Assembly: GCF_036323735.1 (NCBI RefSeq)
Contig: NC_086022.1
Location: 64,166,702-64,230,701 of the forward strand
Direction of reading: 5' to 3'
DNA: 64,000 nucleotides
DNA from: Rattus norvegicus
Lineage: Eukaryota; Chordata; Mammalia; Rodentia; Muridae
The number at the start of each line of letters is the position of its first letter. The first letter of the stretch is position 1. The position numbers and the translations under genes were made by a program. This document shows positions 31,428 through 41,967 of this stretch, one piece after another. The notes beneath the pieces are model-generated. The model saw nothing but the letters and a program-made list of their open reading frames with translations, was not told where the DNA came from and did not search any database.

Positions 31428-31555
31428 ATCCACTGGGTCTTTTCTAGGTGCAAGACACTTCTCGGAATGTTTCCTATGTATTATGTCATTCCACGGCAGT
31501 CCCGTGAAATGGACTCTACAAGGGTCTCCACTTTGTGGCTAAACTTGATCGTCTA
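31428..31555 (-). mobile_element. MIR SINE relic, minus strand
   Basis: TAGGTGCAAGACACTTCTCGG, ATGTATTATGTCATTCCACGG and CAGTCCCGTGAAATGGACTC follow the reverse of the MIR 3' half. Confidence 0.55.
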
Positions 31556-31910
31556 CAAGATGAAGAATCTTGATAACTTATGAAGTCAAACACAGATTTA
31601 GGCAACTTGGCATCAACATCAATATTCTTTATCCAAATGCTATGCCAATGTCCAGTGAAGTTCAGAAACTCTCCAGTCTCAAGCACTCCAACTCATGTAC
31701 AGTCATTTTAATGAAAAATGCACTTGGCCCATAGACACGAGTAATAGAAAAGGGCAAAGAAAGGCAGGCTACTCCCTGAGTTGTATGGGTTCTTGATTAA
31801 TGCTCACTTAGTATGAGAAGAGATACAAGGTTTTGACACACATGGTTTTGACACACATGGTCACCTACCTATAGTTACAGTCACACCAGCAATAAGAACC
31901 TGATTTTTAA
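31556..31910. other. Unique non-coding sequence
   Basis: Nothing recognised except a perfect small tandem repeat, GGTTTTGACACACAT twice, near 31831-31860. Confidence 0.5.
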
Positions 31911-32993
31911 AATTTACATTCCAATCATCTGTCCTCTTGGTCTCCCCTCCCACAGTTCCTCATCTCATTCCTCCTCCCCTTGCCTCTAAGAGGGTGTTTC
32001 CCCTACACACACACCAGGCCTCCCTCTCCCTGGGGCCTCACATCTCTCAAGGATTAGGTGCATCTTCTCCTACGGAGTCCTGACCATGCAGACCTCTGCT
32101 ATATTTGTACCAGGGGCCTCAGACCAGCCCACATATTCTTTCAGGTGGTGGCTCAGTCTCTGGGAGCTTCTTAGAATCCTGGTTAGTTAAGACTGTTTCG
32201 TATGGGGTCACCCTTCCCTACAGCTTCTTCAATCTTAATTCAACCATAAAAGTCCCAACTTCAGTCCAATAGTTGGGTGTAAGTATCTTCCTCTGTCTCA
32301 GTCAGCTGCTAGTAGGGCCTCTTAGGGGACAGCTATGCTAGGCTTCTGTCTGTAAGCACACCATACCATTAGTAATAGTGTCAGGCCTTGGTCCCCCCAC
32401 CCCCCCTGAGATGGATCCCAAATTGGGCTGGCTGTTGGACCGCCTTTTCCTTCAATTTCTTCTCCATTTTGTCCCTGTAGTTCTTTTAGACAGGAACAAT
32501 TCTGGGTCAGAAATACTGGCTGTGGGTTAGTAACCCTGTCCCTCCAATTGAGGCCCTGTCTATCTATGAGAGGTGGACTCTTCGAGTCTCCTCTCCCCAC
32601 TGAGTCCTTAGAGTCTCTCACTCCCAACTCCCTCACCCCCATGTTGCCTAGCACCATTTATTCTCTCAGCCCACTGGGCTTCTCCCCCCAACCCCCATAC
32701 CTGAACCTGTTCCCCCTTTCCCCTCCTCCTCCCCTCACTCCCTCCCTCTGCCTCCTGTGATTATTTCCTTCCCCCTTCTAAGTAGAATTGGATCATCCTC
32801 ACTTGAGCCTTTCTGTTTGTTACACTTCTTACGGTCTGAGGACTGTATCCTAGGTATTCTGTACTTTTTGGGCTAATATCCACTTAACATTGAGTGCATT
32901 CCATGCGTGTCCTTTTGAGTCTGAGTTACCTCACTCAGAATGATATTTTCTAGTTATATTCATTTGCCTGCAAAATTCACGATATCCTTGTTT
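31911..32993 (-). mobile_element. L1 3' UTR plus end of ORF2 (older copy), minus strand
   Basis: Reverse of an Lx-type L1: 3' UTR from 31911 to about 32780 (same modules as 159-1015), then ORF2 C-terminal sequence marked by CCTCACTCAGAATGATATTTTC and ATTTGCCTGCAAAATTCACG. It breaks off at a T/GT-rich stretch near 32990. Confidence 0.82.
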
Positions 32994-33150
32994 TTTTTGT
33001 TTTTTTATATTTACATTAATTTTATTCATCAATGCTGAAGATTGAATACATGTTAAATGGCTACCAACAATCATATGCTTAAACATAGTGTAGAATATAC
33101 ACCCAAAAGATATTTCTGAACAATATGAAAGGACACACCTTATTTGTGAA

Positions 33151-34358
33151 TCTTTTTTTTCCCGTTTTTTCTTTATTAACTTGAGTATTTCTTATTTACA
33201 TTTCGAGTGTTATTCCCTTTCCCTGTTTCTGGGCCAACATTCCCCTAACCCTTCCCCTTCCCCTTCTATATGGGTGTTCCTCTCCCCATCCTCTCCCCAT
33301 TACTGCCCTCCCCCCAACAATCATGTTCACTGGGGGTTCAGTCTTAGCAGGACCAAGGACTTCCCCTTCCACTGGTGCTCTTACTAGGCTATTCATAGCT
33401 ACCTATGAGGTTGGAGCCCAGGGTCAGTCCATGTATAGTCTTTGGGTAGTGGCTTAGTCCCTGGAAGCTCTGGTTGGTTGGCATTGTTGTTCATAAGGGG
33501 TCTCGAGCCCCTTCAAGCTCTTCCAGTTCTTTCTCTGATTCCTTCAACGGGGGTCCCGTTCTCAGTTCAATGGTTTGCTGCTGGCATTCGCCTATGTATT
33601 TGCTGTATTCTGGCTGTGTCTCTCAGGAGAGATCTACATCCGGTTCCTGTAGGCCTGCACTTCTTTGCTTCATCCATCTTGTCTAATTGGGTGGCTGTAT
33701 ATGTATGGATGTCCTTGTTTTTAATAGCTGACTAGTATCTCATTCTGTAAATGAACCACATTTTCTGTATTCATTCGGTTGAGGGACGTCTGGGTTGATT
33801 CCAGCTCTGGCTAGTACAAATAAGGCTGCTATGGACATAGTGAAGCACTTGTCCTTGTCATATGTTCGAGCATCTTTTGGGTATATGCCCAGGAATGGTT
33901 TAGCTGGGTCCTCAGGTAGTACTATTTCCAATTTTCTGAGGAACCACCAGATTGCTTTCCAGAGTGGTTGGACCAGTTTGCAATCTCACAGCAATGGAGG
34001 TGTGTTCCTCTTTCTCCACATCCTTTCCAGTACCTGCTGTTACCTGAGTTTTTGATCTTAGCCATTCTGATTGGTGTGAGGTGGAATCTCAGGGTCATTT
34101 TGATTTGCATTTCTCTGATGACTAAGGATTTTGTACATTTCTTTATATATTTTGGATATTAGTCAGATATATATTTTGGATATTAGTCAGATGTAGAGTT
34201 AGTGAAGATTTTTTTCACAATCTGTAGGTTGTCGATTTGTTCTGTTGATGGTGTCTTTGCCTTACAGAAGCTTTTTGTTTCATGAGGTCCCATTTGTCAA
34301 TTGTTGATCTTAGAGTCTAAGCCACTGGTGTTCTTTCTGTTCAGGAAAATTTCCCTTG
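33151..34358 (-). mobile_element. L1 3' end with ORF2 C-terminus (younger copy), minus strand
   Basis: The plus-strand view begins with the complement of the tail and GTTATTCCCTTTCCCTG, then the short 3' UTR, then ORF2 C-terminal coding sequence from about 33700. Minus-strand translation shows the Cys-rich region of L1 ORF2p (KGCGERGTHLHC within 33922-34110) and LPEDPAKPFLGIYP (33740-33931). Frames are broken by stops. A 24-bp tandem duplication lies at 34145-34192. 5'-truncated at 34358. It lies about 160 bp from the older L1. Confidence 0.9.
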
Positions 34359-35282
34359 TGCCTATGAGTGGGAAAGAACCTGACTCTTATTCACAGCTAG
34401 TTTTTACATTTTTGACATTTTAAAAAGACTGTCATCCTGTAATCCTTCAAATTGCTTTGTGAACTCCACATAGCAAATTTTGAAATGACAAAATAAGCCC
34501 AGAAAGATTATATTTATTTGTTACCCACTTATATATTTATTGAATAAATATTTACTTTCTTTAATCACCCACTTATGTATTTATTAAATAAATATTTACT
34601 TTCTATTTTGTTCCAGCAATGCAGAAAGATCACAAGTATAGTAAAAGTATTATTTCCCTTCCACAGATTACTAAATAAATGATAAATTAAAATGGGAGCT
34701 CTGTAGGCTGTGTCAGCATTGCTCTTAGCAAATGGAAATGGTTATTCATGTTCATGGCCACACACACACACTGTACGTCTAGGACCCATTGCACATGTTT
34801 CTGCCGTACTGCTAGATTGTAAGCACTGGTGTGCTGTGAAGGAATTGGAATGGTGTTTAATTAGTGCTTGAGTAATTAGTAACTGGAGTATTGGTGCTTA
34901 TTGTGGTGCTCTGATAGCGGAAAGGTTGTCTGTGTGAAAAAAAACCTCAACATGACATTTATGCAAAGGAAGGTCATCGCTAACAAAAAGGATAAACACA
35001 GAAATAATGAGATCACCCTTGGAGAGAGCTTTGTATCTTTGAGGAAATGTAACTGGGATTTGGGAGGGGATCACAGTGAAACATTTCCCCCTGTGGGCTC
35101 CGGGCACTCTGGGCTCCCGGCTTCCTTAGCTGTGGAATGACTCAAAAAATACGTTTGAATTTCAGTGCACTGTGAGCCTGGAAATAATAGGGCCTTGCTA
35201 GCAGAAGCTGGATGGGACCTGTCTGGACTCTCTGATGTGGTTTAGCACCCCCCAGATCTGGGAGATAAGGAGTTTAAAGAGT
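34359..35282. other. Unique non-coding sequence
   Basis: Contains the tandem duplication at 34523-34604 and a TAATTAG-rich unique patch near 34855-34885 (TTTAATTAGTGCTTGAGTAA). A minus frame of 69 codons and a plus frame of 79 codons overlap at 34898-35140 with no domain. Confidence 0.5.
34523..34604. repeat. Tandem duplication, 44-bp period
   Basis: Two copies of a unit starting ACCCACTTATRTATTTATT and ending AATATTTACTTTCT, differing at a few positions. Confidence 0.9.
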
Positions 35283-35423
35283 CACCAAGATGGCTGAGTG
35301 GGTAAAGACATTTTTCACCAAGGTTGATGACTTGAGTTAGTCCCTAGGACTCATGATGGAAGGAGAGAAGCAACTCCTGTAAATTGTCCTCTGACATCTG
35401 CATGGATGCTGTGGCGTACTCAT

Positions 35424-35463
<40 letters not shown>

Positions 35464-35555
35464 GCACGCACGCATGCACGCACTCACACACAAATGCACG
35501 CATGCACGCATGTGCGCGTGCACGCATACCATAAATAATTGTAATAAAACTTTCT
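35283..35555 (+). mobile_element. tRNA-derived SINE (RSINE1/B4-like) with CA/CG-rich expansion
   Basis: CAAGATGGCTGAGTGGGTAA, TGATGACTTGAGTTAGTCCC, GATGGAAGGAGAGAAGCAAC and AATTGTCCTCTGACATCTGC identify the family. Its tail holds (CA)n at 35429-35459 passing into CGCA/TGCA repeats to 35527. Confidence 0.75.
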
Positions 35556-35948
35556 TAAGGGATAACTGGAAGTGTAGATATCAATACTGAGGGCTCCAAG
35601 GAGCAGAAATCAGCCTGAGACACAAAGCGTACCCAGATTCCTCTGCCCTTCTTGCAAGTGTCTACCATCTCAGCTTACTTCTCAGCAAAGGCTGTGCCCA
35701 GCGACTTCCCACACCCTTTCTCTTCTGGAAGGCAGAGCTAGTGTGTCACCAACACATTTTCTGTAAATGTTCATTTTATGTTTCTTTAAGGTTAGAGCTG
35801 CAGAGAGAGCTGGGCAGTGAAGAGGGTCAGTGTCAACAGTGGAGAAAGACCAGCAGGGCTCCTCCAATTCTGGAGCTCCTGTGGCTTTTCCCTAGATACT
35901 TTTCTGGCTCATTTTGCTTACCCTTGTATAGCTGTGGCCTAGTGTGGG

Positions 35949-35951
<3 letters not shown>
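35556..35951. other. Unique non-coding sequence
   Basis: No repeat or gene recognised. Confidence 0.5.

Positions 35952-36008
<57 letters not shown>
35952..36008. repeat. (TG)n microsatellite
   Basis: About 28 uninterrupted GT units. Confidence 0.97.
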
Positions 36009-36012
<4 letters not shown>

Positions 36013-36094
36013 AGCCTAGGAAAAATCTTCCCTATCTCCCTTGGAGACCATAGTAACTTGAATATTTCTTGCTACATTTTGTTTTTGTTTTACT

Positions 36095-36293
36095 TTAAGA
36101 AAAAGTTTCATTTAGCCCAGACTGACCTTGAACTCATTACATACCCGAAGGTGACCTTGAACTTCTGATCCTCCTGCCTCCACTTCCTGAGGGCTCAGAT
36201 TGCAGGCATGTGGCGCTACTTGGTTTATGAGGTACTAGGAATAATTTGAGGGTTTTGACTGCCAGGCCAGTGCTGTACCACCTGAGCTCCTTC
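36095..36293 (-). mobile_element. B4-like SINE (B1 half plus ID half), minus strand
   Basis: TTAGCCCAGACTGACCTTG, CTTCTGATCCTCCTGCCTCC and TTGCAGGCATGTGGCGCTAC are the reverse of a B1-like half. GCCAGGCCAGTGCTGTACCACC with CTGAGC is the reverse of an ID-like head. Confidence 0.65.
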
Positions 36294-36525
36294 TGAGGCT
36301 TCTGAGGCTCCTAAGAGGGGAGCGGTAGGAGGGATAGACTCTGTGAGTCCCGGAGGCCGTTCTGGGGCTTAGTTTTCTTGGCATGGCCTGGTTCCTCTAC
36401 AGAGCAGCATCTTCAGCTTTGAGTGCCAGAGAAAGTTTTGCTTCTAGTGAAAGGAGAAGGAGATAGGAAAGGAGATAAATGCACAAAAATAAGAAACAAA
36501 GAATTCCTGAAGGTCTGGTGAGTCC
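36294..36525. other. Unique non-coding sequence
   Basis: Nothing recognised. Confidence 0.5.
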
Positions 36526-36905
36526 TTCAACTATGCACCAAGACATAATTATTTAGCCAAATTAGTGCTTCAAATGCATCGCACTTCCAGAATGAAGGTT
36601 TCTAGAACTTGGAAGCTTTCAGCTCTTGACAATCCCAAGCAAGTCTGAAGGGGCTGGGGGCTTGGGGTTCACTTCTCCCTCTGAGAACTCAGAAAATTCT
36701 GACTTCTTCCCCCAATCCCTGGTAAAACAATCTTGTCGATTCATGGCCATTTCTTTCCAAAGCGAGACGATCTCCCCCAGTGACTTCGCTCAGCATTTGT
36801 CAATGAAAAAAAACGACAGAGCCTCTGCTAGAAAACATCAGGGTGGAGCCAATCAGACGCGCTTTAATAGTGTCAGGGACATAATTGCAATCATGTAGAG
36901 ATTTT
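36526..36905. promoter_or_regulatory. Possible conserved non-coding element
   Basis: Repeat-free DNA with homeodomain-like and POU-like words (CATAATTATTTAGCC, CAAATTAGTGCTTC, GGGACATAATTGCAATCATG), a CCAAT-type GCCAATCAG and scattered CpGs. A plus frame of 90 codons at 36626-36898 lacks domains. Regulatory role inferred from composition only. Confidence 0.3.
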
Positions 36906-37375
36906 CACTGGTTTTATTTTCAAGGGTAGACTAGGGAACACTTTACCCCATGAGAGAGATTAAGTTGTCTGATGTGTCCTGCAAAGGAGATGACTAGAGA
37001 AGGAGATTAGTAGAAGAAACAAAAAGCAAGAAGCAGGCTGGTTATTCCTATGACTTTCCTTGGCTGATAAGCAAAGAGTGAAGAAGGGAGAGTAAAACGT
37101 AAGTAAAATAACATAAAATAAAAAAAATGGTCAACATTTATTATTGTTTCTTGGGTAAGGATTAAGGCAGAGAGAACTTTATGACCATGATAATTGAAAC
37201 TGATATGTCTTGGAAGGTTAGATTAACATCTTAGTTTAGCCCAAATGAACGCCATTTTAAAAAAGTTTTTATTCAGGTGTATATAGAAGCTTAGTCCCAG
37301 ATGATAGCTTCCTATAATTTTAAATTTTAAGAAGTTACATTTATTTGTCTGTTTATTAAACAAACAGCGATTGAT
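36906..37375. other. Unique non-coding sequence
   Basis: AT-rich, nothing recognised. Confidence 0.5.
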
Positions 37376-37545
37376 TTATTCACTGTAGATGAACTGTGTG
37401 CAAGTCCGCACATGTGTGAAGATCAGGGGACAATTTGCAGGAGTCTGTTCTCTTCCTCCAGTGTGTGGGTTCTGGGGATTGAACTCAGAACATCAGGCTT
37501 GGCAGCAAGCACCTTTACCTACTGACCTGTCTCATCCTCTCTTGC
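37376..37545 (-). mobile_element. tRNA-derived SINE (RSINE1/B4-like), minus strand
   Basis: GATCAGGGGACAATTTGCAGG, CTTCCTCCAGTGTGTGGGTTC, GGGATTGAACTCAGAACATC and AGCAAGCACCTTTACCTACTG are the reverse of the family seen at 35283. Confidence 0.75.
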
Positions 37546-37599
37546 AATTTTGTAAACTGCATCCACTAAGCTACCTGTATCTCATGTGGTTGAGTGAAT
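37546..37599. other. Short unique gap between SINEs
   Basis: Nothing recognised. Confidence 0.4.
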
Positions 37600-37895
37600 A
37601 TGATGTCTGTATGTGTTTGTATGTGCACATGTGCGTGTGTAAGCCAGAGGTCAGCAGTAGATGCCAGCTGCTCTCCACCTTATGTTTTGGATAGAGGATC
37701 TCACTGAGCTGAAGCTCACCAGTTGCCTAGGCTGATCTGACACTGAGCTCTAGGATTTCACCTACCTCTCTTCCCCAAGCCCTAGGATTACAGACAAATC
37801 CCTCTGTTTTTCATATGAGTGCTGATGATTTGAACTCAGATCTTCATGTGCACATAGCAAGTGCTCCCCCCTCCAAAATACCATCTTCCCCAGCC
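37600..37895 (-). mobile_element. B4A-type SINE, minus strand
   Basis: GT-rich start, GCCAGAGGTCAGCAGTAGAT, CTGAAGCTCACCAGTTGCC, CTAGGATTACAGACAAATCC, GATTTGAACTCAGATCTTC and a CATCTTCCCCAGCCCC end. Confidence 0.75.
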
Positions 37896-38646
37896 CCATT
37901 ACCTGAATCTTAATATGTGACAATGTTCTAGTCTAATTTCACTGTCATTAAATTCACCCCTCAGGATTTGCATGGTTATAGTCATGAAGTTTCTCTAGAA
38001 TTTAAGAGTTACCAGATTTGGCAGAAACTGCTTCTTTCCCCTCAGTCCAAAAGGTTTGACATCCACAAAATCAAGGGATATTTGCATACGACCCCGAAGC
38101 AGTTGATTAACTTATTAATTACAGCCTTAGAGTAAATGCAGAAAGAAAAAAGTCGATTGGATCTGCTGTTTGCTGTTCAAGTCTAGATGGAAGCGGACCC
38201 TCTGTCTTCTTCTGCAGCTGTCATGGTTTCAGGGGAGGCCAAGGAAAGAAGAGACAAGAACACAGCCCCATGGTCAGGCCCTTGGCTGGCGGGAAAGTTT
38301 CCCCAGTAGCACATCACTGTTCTTCCAAGTCAGAAGAAGTGAAGTTGTGAAAGCAGACAATGGTGGCGTTTCACAGAGCTATTACTTTCTAGAATAAGGA
38401 AAGTGGCCAAGAAACTGCTTAAATCTGCATTCTAGATTGGAATGTTTGGACTTTATTCCCAGGATGCAAAACTAAGGTCTGCCTCCGGATATTTCTTAAC
38501 GGATGTAGTGTGGTGTGTGAGATGCTGCTCACTTAGCAGAGAAAACCGGGGATTCTGCCTGTCTAGTTGGTTGGAAGGATGCATTCTTTTATCTCAGGAG
38601 ATATTCCTTGTTACTGGAGCTGGGGTCAGTTCAACTTCACAAGTGT

Positions 38647-38648
<2 letters not shown>
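37896..38648. other. Unique non-coding sequence
   Basis: No repeat or gene recognised. A TTAATTAC-containing patch near 38103-38125 (GTTGATTAACTTATTAATTA) is noted. Confidence 0.5.

Positions 38649-38693
<45 letters not shown>
38649..38693. repeat. (TG)n microsatellite
   Basis: About 22 uninterrupted GT units. Confidence 0.97.
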
Positions 38694-38694
<1 letters not shown>

Positions 38695-39317
38695 TATTGG
38701 GTATATTGAAGCACAGGTGTACTGGACTATGTAGGTATTGTTGGAATCAGTTTGAAATGACCAAGGTCAGCTAATCAAAGTCAGAGCAATAGATATAGAT
38801 CCTTTACCAAGCATGAGTCTGTCTACTACTGTGATAATTAATTGTCTTCAAGTTCTTCCCCGAAGGAGCTTCGTCTTCTCTTCGATGGAATCTCAAGCCT
38901 TTGCTGTGCCTTGGAGAGTATTAGAAGGCCTTCCTCTCTTTGCTCTTGTAAGGAAGTTTAAATGCCTCTTCTTCTAAGGACACTTACTCCCCTGGAGAAG
39001 TGACGTGACTCTCAGCTCTCTGCACACCACAGACTCTGCCTTCACCCCCTTTGACATTTATGTCACCGAATCATACAGCTTAGCGATTTGTGTTTACACT
39101 TCTGGTGATTTGTAAGCCATCAGATGAAGCTTTGTGATATGTTTTGGGTTGTACCTCTTGGCTATTTTTAAAGCCTAATATTTCGTAGGCACATAAAGAG
39201 TTCATGTTTCATCAATAAAGAATAAGTGCATCTGGAGCCAGCTCCATAGCAGTGGCCTGTGACCTAATTGCTTTTACAAGAAAGAATATAAAATGATTAA
39301 ACCTCCATGTTTGAGTT
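38694..39317. other. Unique sequence; 39050-39300 possibly conserved
   Basis: No repeat or gene recognised. The part at 39050-39300 has words such as GACATTTATGTCACCGAATC and GCACATAAAGAGTTCATG and looks like a slowly evolving non-coding segment. This is impression only. Confidence 0.35.
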
Positions 39318-39438
39318 AAGTGTAGTCCCTCACATCTGGAATTCCAGTACCTGGGCAGCTGAGGCAGGAGGGAGGTTCCCAGTTCTAGAACCTCCAGCCT
39401 GGGTTATAGAACGAGACTCTGTCTCAAGAGAGCTAAAA
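39318..39438 (+). mobile_element. B1-like SINE, diverged, plus strand
   Basis: CACATCTGGAATTCCAGTAC, GGGCAGCTGAGGCAGGAGG, CCAGCCTGGGTTATAGAACG and AGACTCTGTCTCAAGAG follow the B1 order. Confidence 0.75.
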
Positions 39439-40329
39439 CAGCCAAACCCTTTGCTTTCTCAGTTAGACAAGTAAATCCCTCTTTCTCCCTCTGCCACGTT
39501 CTGGAACCAACCATTTTATGTCTGGTCAGAACTGATTGAGTAGTTTAATAGTTTAAGTAAACATTTTCATTTTTCTTTCTTTTTCTTTTTCCTCTCCTTT
39601 TGGAACAGATGAAGCTTTGCTGGATAGAAAGGCAGGGAAATAAAGTACCTGGGTTGGGAGAAATTGGGTGGGGTGAGTTAAGCCTGCGCTCTGCTCCTGG
39701 ATTTAGTTGAAAACTACCAAGCTCTGGATGTCTCCCTTGTGCTGAATGCAGAGGTCCCTTCCCAGGAAGAATTGGGAGCTGAGACTCGGCTAAACAAAAG
39801 GTGACATTTTAAATCAAAACATCTGCCAGAGGGCCACATTTAACTCAAATTCCAAAGGGCTACTGCGCGTCAGCTCTCACCCTTCACACTCTCTTCTCCG
39901 ATAAAATCTCTATGCTTTTAGATAGATAAATAAATAAATAGGAAGGGAGGGGTCATCTTGCCCATCTACAGAAGTAGAAACTTAAAACACAGCGTGGTTT
40001 CTTTTAGTGTGCTCTAAGCCCTCTCTTCCATATGCTGACTGTTCTGTACTTTATTTTCTGAGACGTGGTTACAATACTCAAACAATCCCTGTATTTTCGG
40101 CGCATGGTCCAAGACTTGGAAGACTGTAGAGGTGGCAGCGCTGTCTACTGTGCTGTGGGTTTTGACGAAGACGCTGTGGTTATCTTGGGTTGGCTGGAGG
40201 GTGCCTAAGGGCTGTCAGCGCAAAGAGCTTAATTGGGATGGAAGCTCTGGAAATGGTTCTTTGGGGTTCCAACCTTGTATTCCTGTGAACTTTACCCCCG
40301 TTTGTCATCTGGATGTCCCTCCATGCCAC
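39439..40329. other. Unique non-coding sequence
   Basis: Nothing recognised apart from a short (ATAA)n at 39922-39940. Confidence 0.5.
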
Positions 40330-40745
40330 CATCAGAATGTTTGTGCTGTCTTAAAACTCGTATGCTGAAGTCCTGCTCCCCAAGGTGAATGGCTTAGAAG
40401 GCGAGACCCTGGGGGAAGTGGGGATAGGGCAAAGTGTCACAAATAGAATTAATGCCTTGATGAAGGTGACTCCACACAATCGCTACACATTAGGACACAC
40501 ACAGCCAGAATCTTCACCAAATTCACCTACATCTTGGTCTTCCCAGCCTCCAGAATTAGGATATATATGTTGTTGCCGTGTAAAAACCTCACTGAAGGTA
40601 GTATTGTGTTATAACAGCTCAAAACTAAAACTGAAAAAGACACTTGGTACTAAGAAGTCAGATTTCTGCTTTAACAAATACCGAAAACACCAAAGTGATT
40701 TTGGATGCAAACGGGTAGAAGCTAGGAACTTTCGGAGGACCACAC

Positions 40746-40803
<58 letters not shown>

Positions 40804-41195
40804 TCACCATGTGTGGACAAATGGCTTTGGTGACAAGCTTCAGTCTTTTAGAGAACTCCTTAGTGGTCTTGAACACAACTTGGTAGGCAAACAGATAAGC
40901 TACAGTCTTACGTGGTTTCACATGCCGGATGCTGAGGGTAGGAGAGTCAGCCGTGGTGAGAAGGGGTGGAGAAGTGGGCTTTTTGCAGAAGTAGGCTGTT
41001 TGCATCCTCACCCCAGAGTTTTGTTGCAGGTAGAACTTCTAGATCATGAGACAGGGTGTTTAGCTGAGGTGATTTCTAAGGACAGTGTTGAGCGTGCGCT
41101 CTGGTTTCTCTTACCTGTTTATGGCAAAATGCCAGAAGTGATAAGTGACTTAAGACCGAACTTTTCATCAATGGGGAACAGAACACAGTAGTTCA
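40330..41195 (+). mobile_element. Old MaLR retroelement: MLT1-like LTR plus internal start
   Basis: LTR from about 40330 to 40655: GAATGTTTGTGCTGTCTTAA, TGCTGAAGTCCTGCTCCCCA, TCTTCCCAGCCTCCAGAATT and GTTATAACAGCTCAAAACTA are the MLT1 landmarks in order. The internal part follows with GGTACTAAGAAGTCAGATTT, ACAAATACCGAAAACACC and GCTGAGGTGATTTCTAAGGA, as in MaLR internal sequence, to about 41195. A 126-codon plus frame (40811-41191) lies inside it; MaLR internal regions are non-autonomous and this frame is not assigned a function. The TAA microsatellite at 40747 interrupts it. Confidence 0.75.
40747..40801. repeat. (TAA)n microsatellite
   Basis: About 18 uninterrupted AAT units inside the old MaLR element. 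It explains the Leu run in a minus-strand frame. Confidence 0.97.
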
Positions 41196-41289
41196 AAAAA
41201 AAAAGTCACTATATTTGCATTGAGAAAATGAGCAACCTTGTTTAGAAGAGGACAGAGGTGAAACTGAGCAACTGTTTAGTAAGAAGACT

Positions 41290-41730
41290 GTCCCAGACAG
41301 AGTTAACTGTCACCCTGACACGGCTTGGAGTCCTCTGAGAGGAGACCCTCAAACCAAGGGGGAAATGCACGGCTCAGCTTGACCTGTAGGTGTGCCTACG
41401 GAGGGTGGTTAATTGATGCAGGAGAGTGCCACCCACCCTGGGAGAATAGTCCTGAACTATTTAGGAACGCTGAGTGTGGGATGCCCTATAAGCTAGCTAA
41501 TAAACACTGTCCTATATGCTTCCTACCACACTTCTTTGGCTGTGAAATTAATTCTATGGTTGAAGGTAATGCCGTGTGGGATCAAAAGCAGGCCTGCCTT
41601 CCAGTTCCTGCCTTGTCTTCCCTCAAGGATGAACTGTAATGTGGAATTATAAGCTAAAATAAATCATTTCCTCCCAGGGTTGTTTTGGCCGTGGAATTTT
41701 ACCACATCAACAGAAGAGAAACTAGAACCA
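41290..41730 (+). mobile_element. Rodent LTR, diverged, plus strand
   Basis: AACTGTCACCCTGACACGGC, GGTGGTTAATTGATGCAGG, GTGCCACCCACCCTGGGAG, GCCTTCCAGTTCCTGCCTTG, AAGCTAAAATAAATCATTTC and an AGAAACTAGAACCAGG end. Same family as 59482 and 62661. Confidence 0.65.
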
Positions 41731-41770
41731 GGATTAGTATAATCATCACAATGGTTCACGACAAGTGGGA

Positions 41771-41967
41771 GGGGCTGGAGAGATGGCTCAATGGTTAAGA
41801 GCATTGACTGCTCTTCCAGAGGTCCTGAGTTCAATTCCCAGCAACCACATGGTGGCTCACAACCATCTGTTGTGGGATCCGATGCCCTCTTCTGATGTGT
41901 CTGAAGACAGCTACAGTGTACTCATATATATAAAATAAATAAATAAATCTTTAAAAAAAAAAAAAAG
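41771..41967 (+). mobile_element. B2 SINE, plus strand
   Basis: GGGGCTGGAGAGATGGCTC head with A box, GAGTTCAATTCCCAGCAACC (B box), TGGTGGCTCACAACCATCTG, GAAGACAGCTACAGTGTACTC, and a tail (AAATAAATAAATAAATC, then A14). Flanks GACAAGTGGGA and GACAAACGGGA resemble a target repeat with two differences. Confidence 0.95.

Noticed and set aside
40745..41011. Minus-strand frame ending in a long Leu run, like a membrane protein
   Set aside because: The Leu run is the (TAA)n microsatellite read on the other strand.
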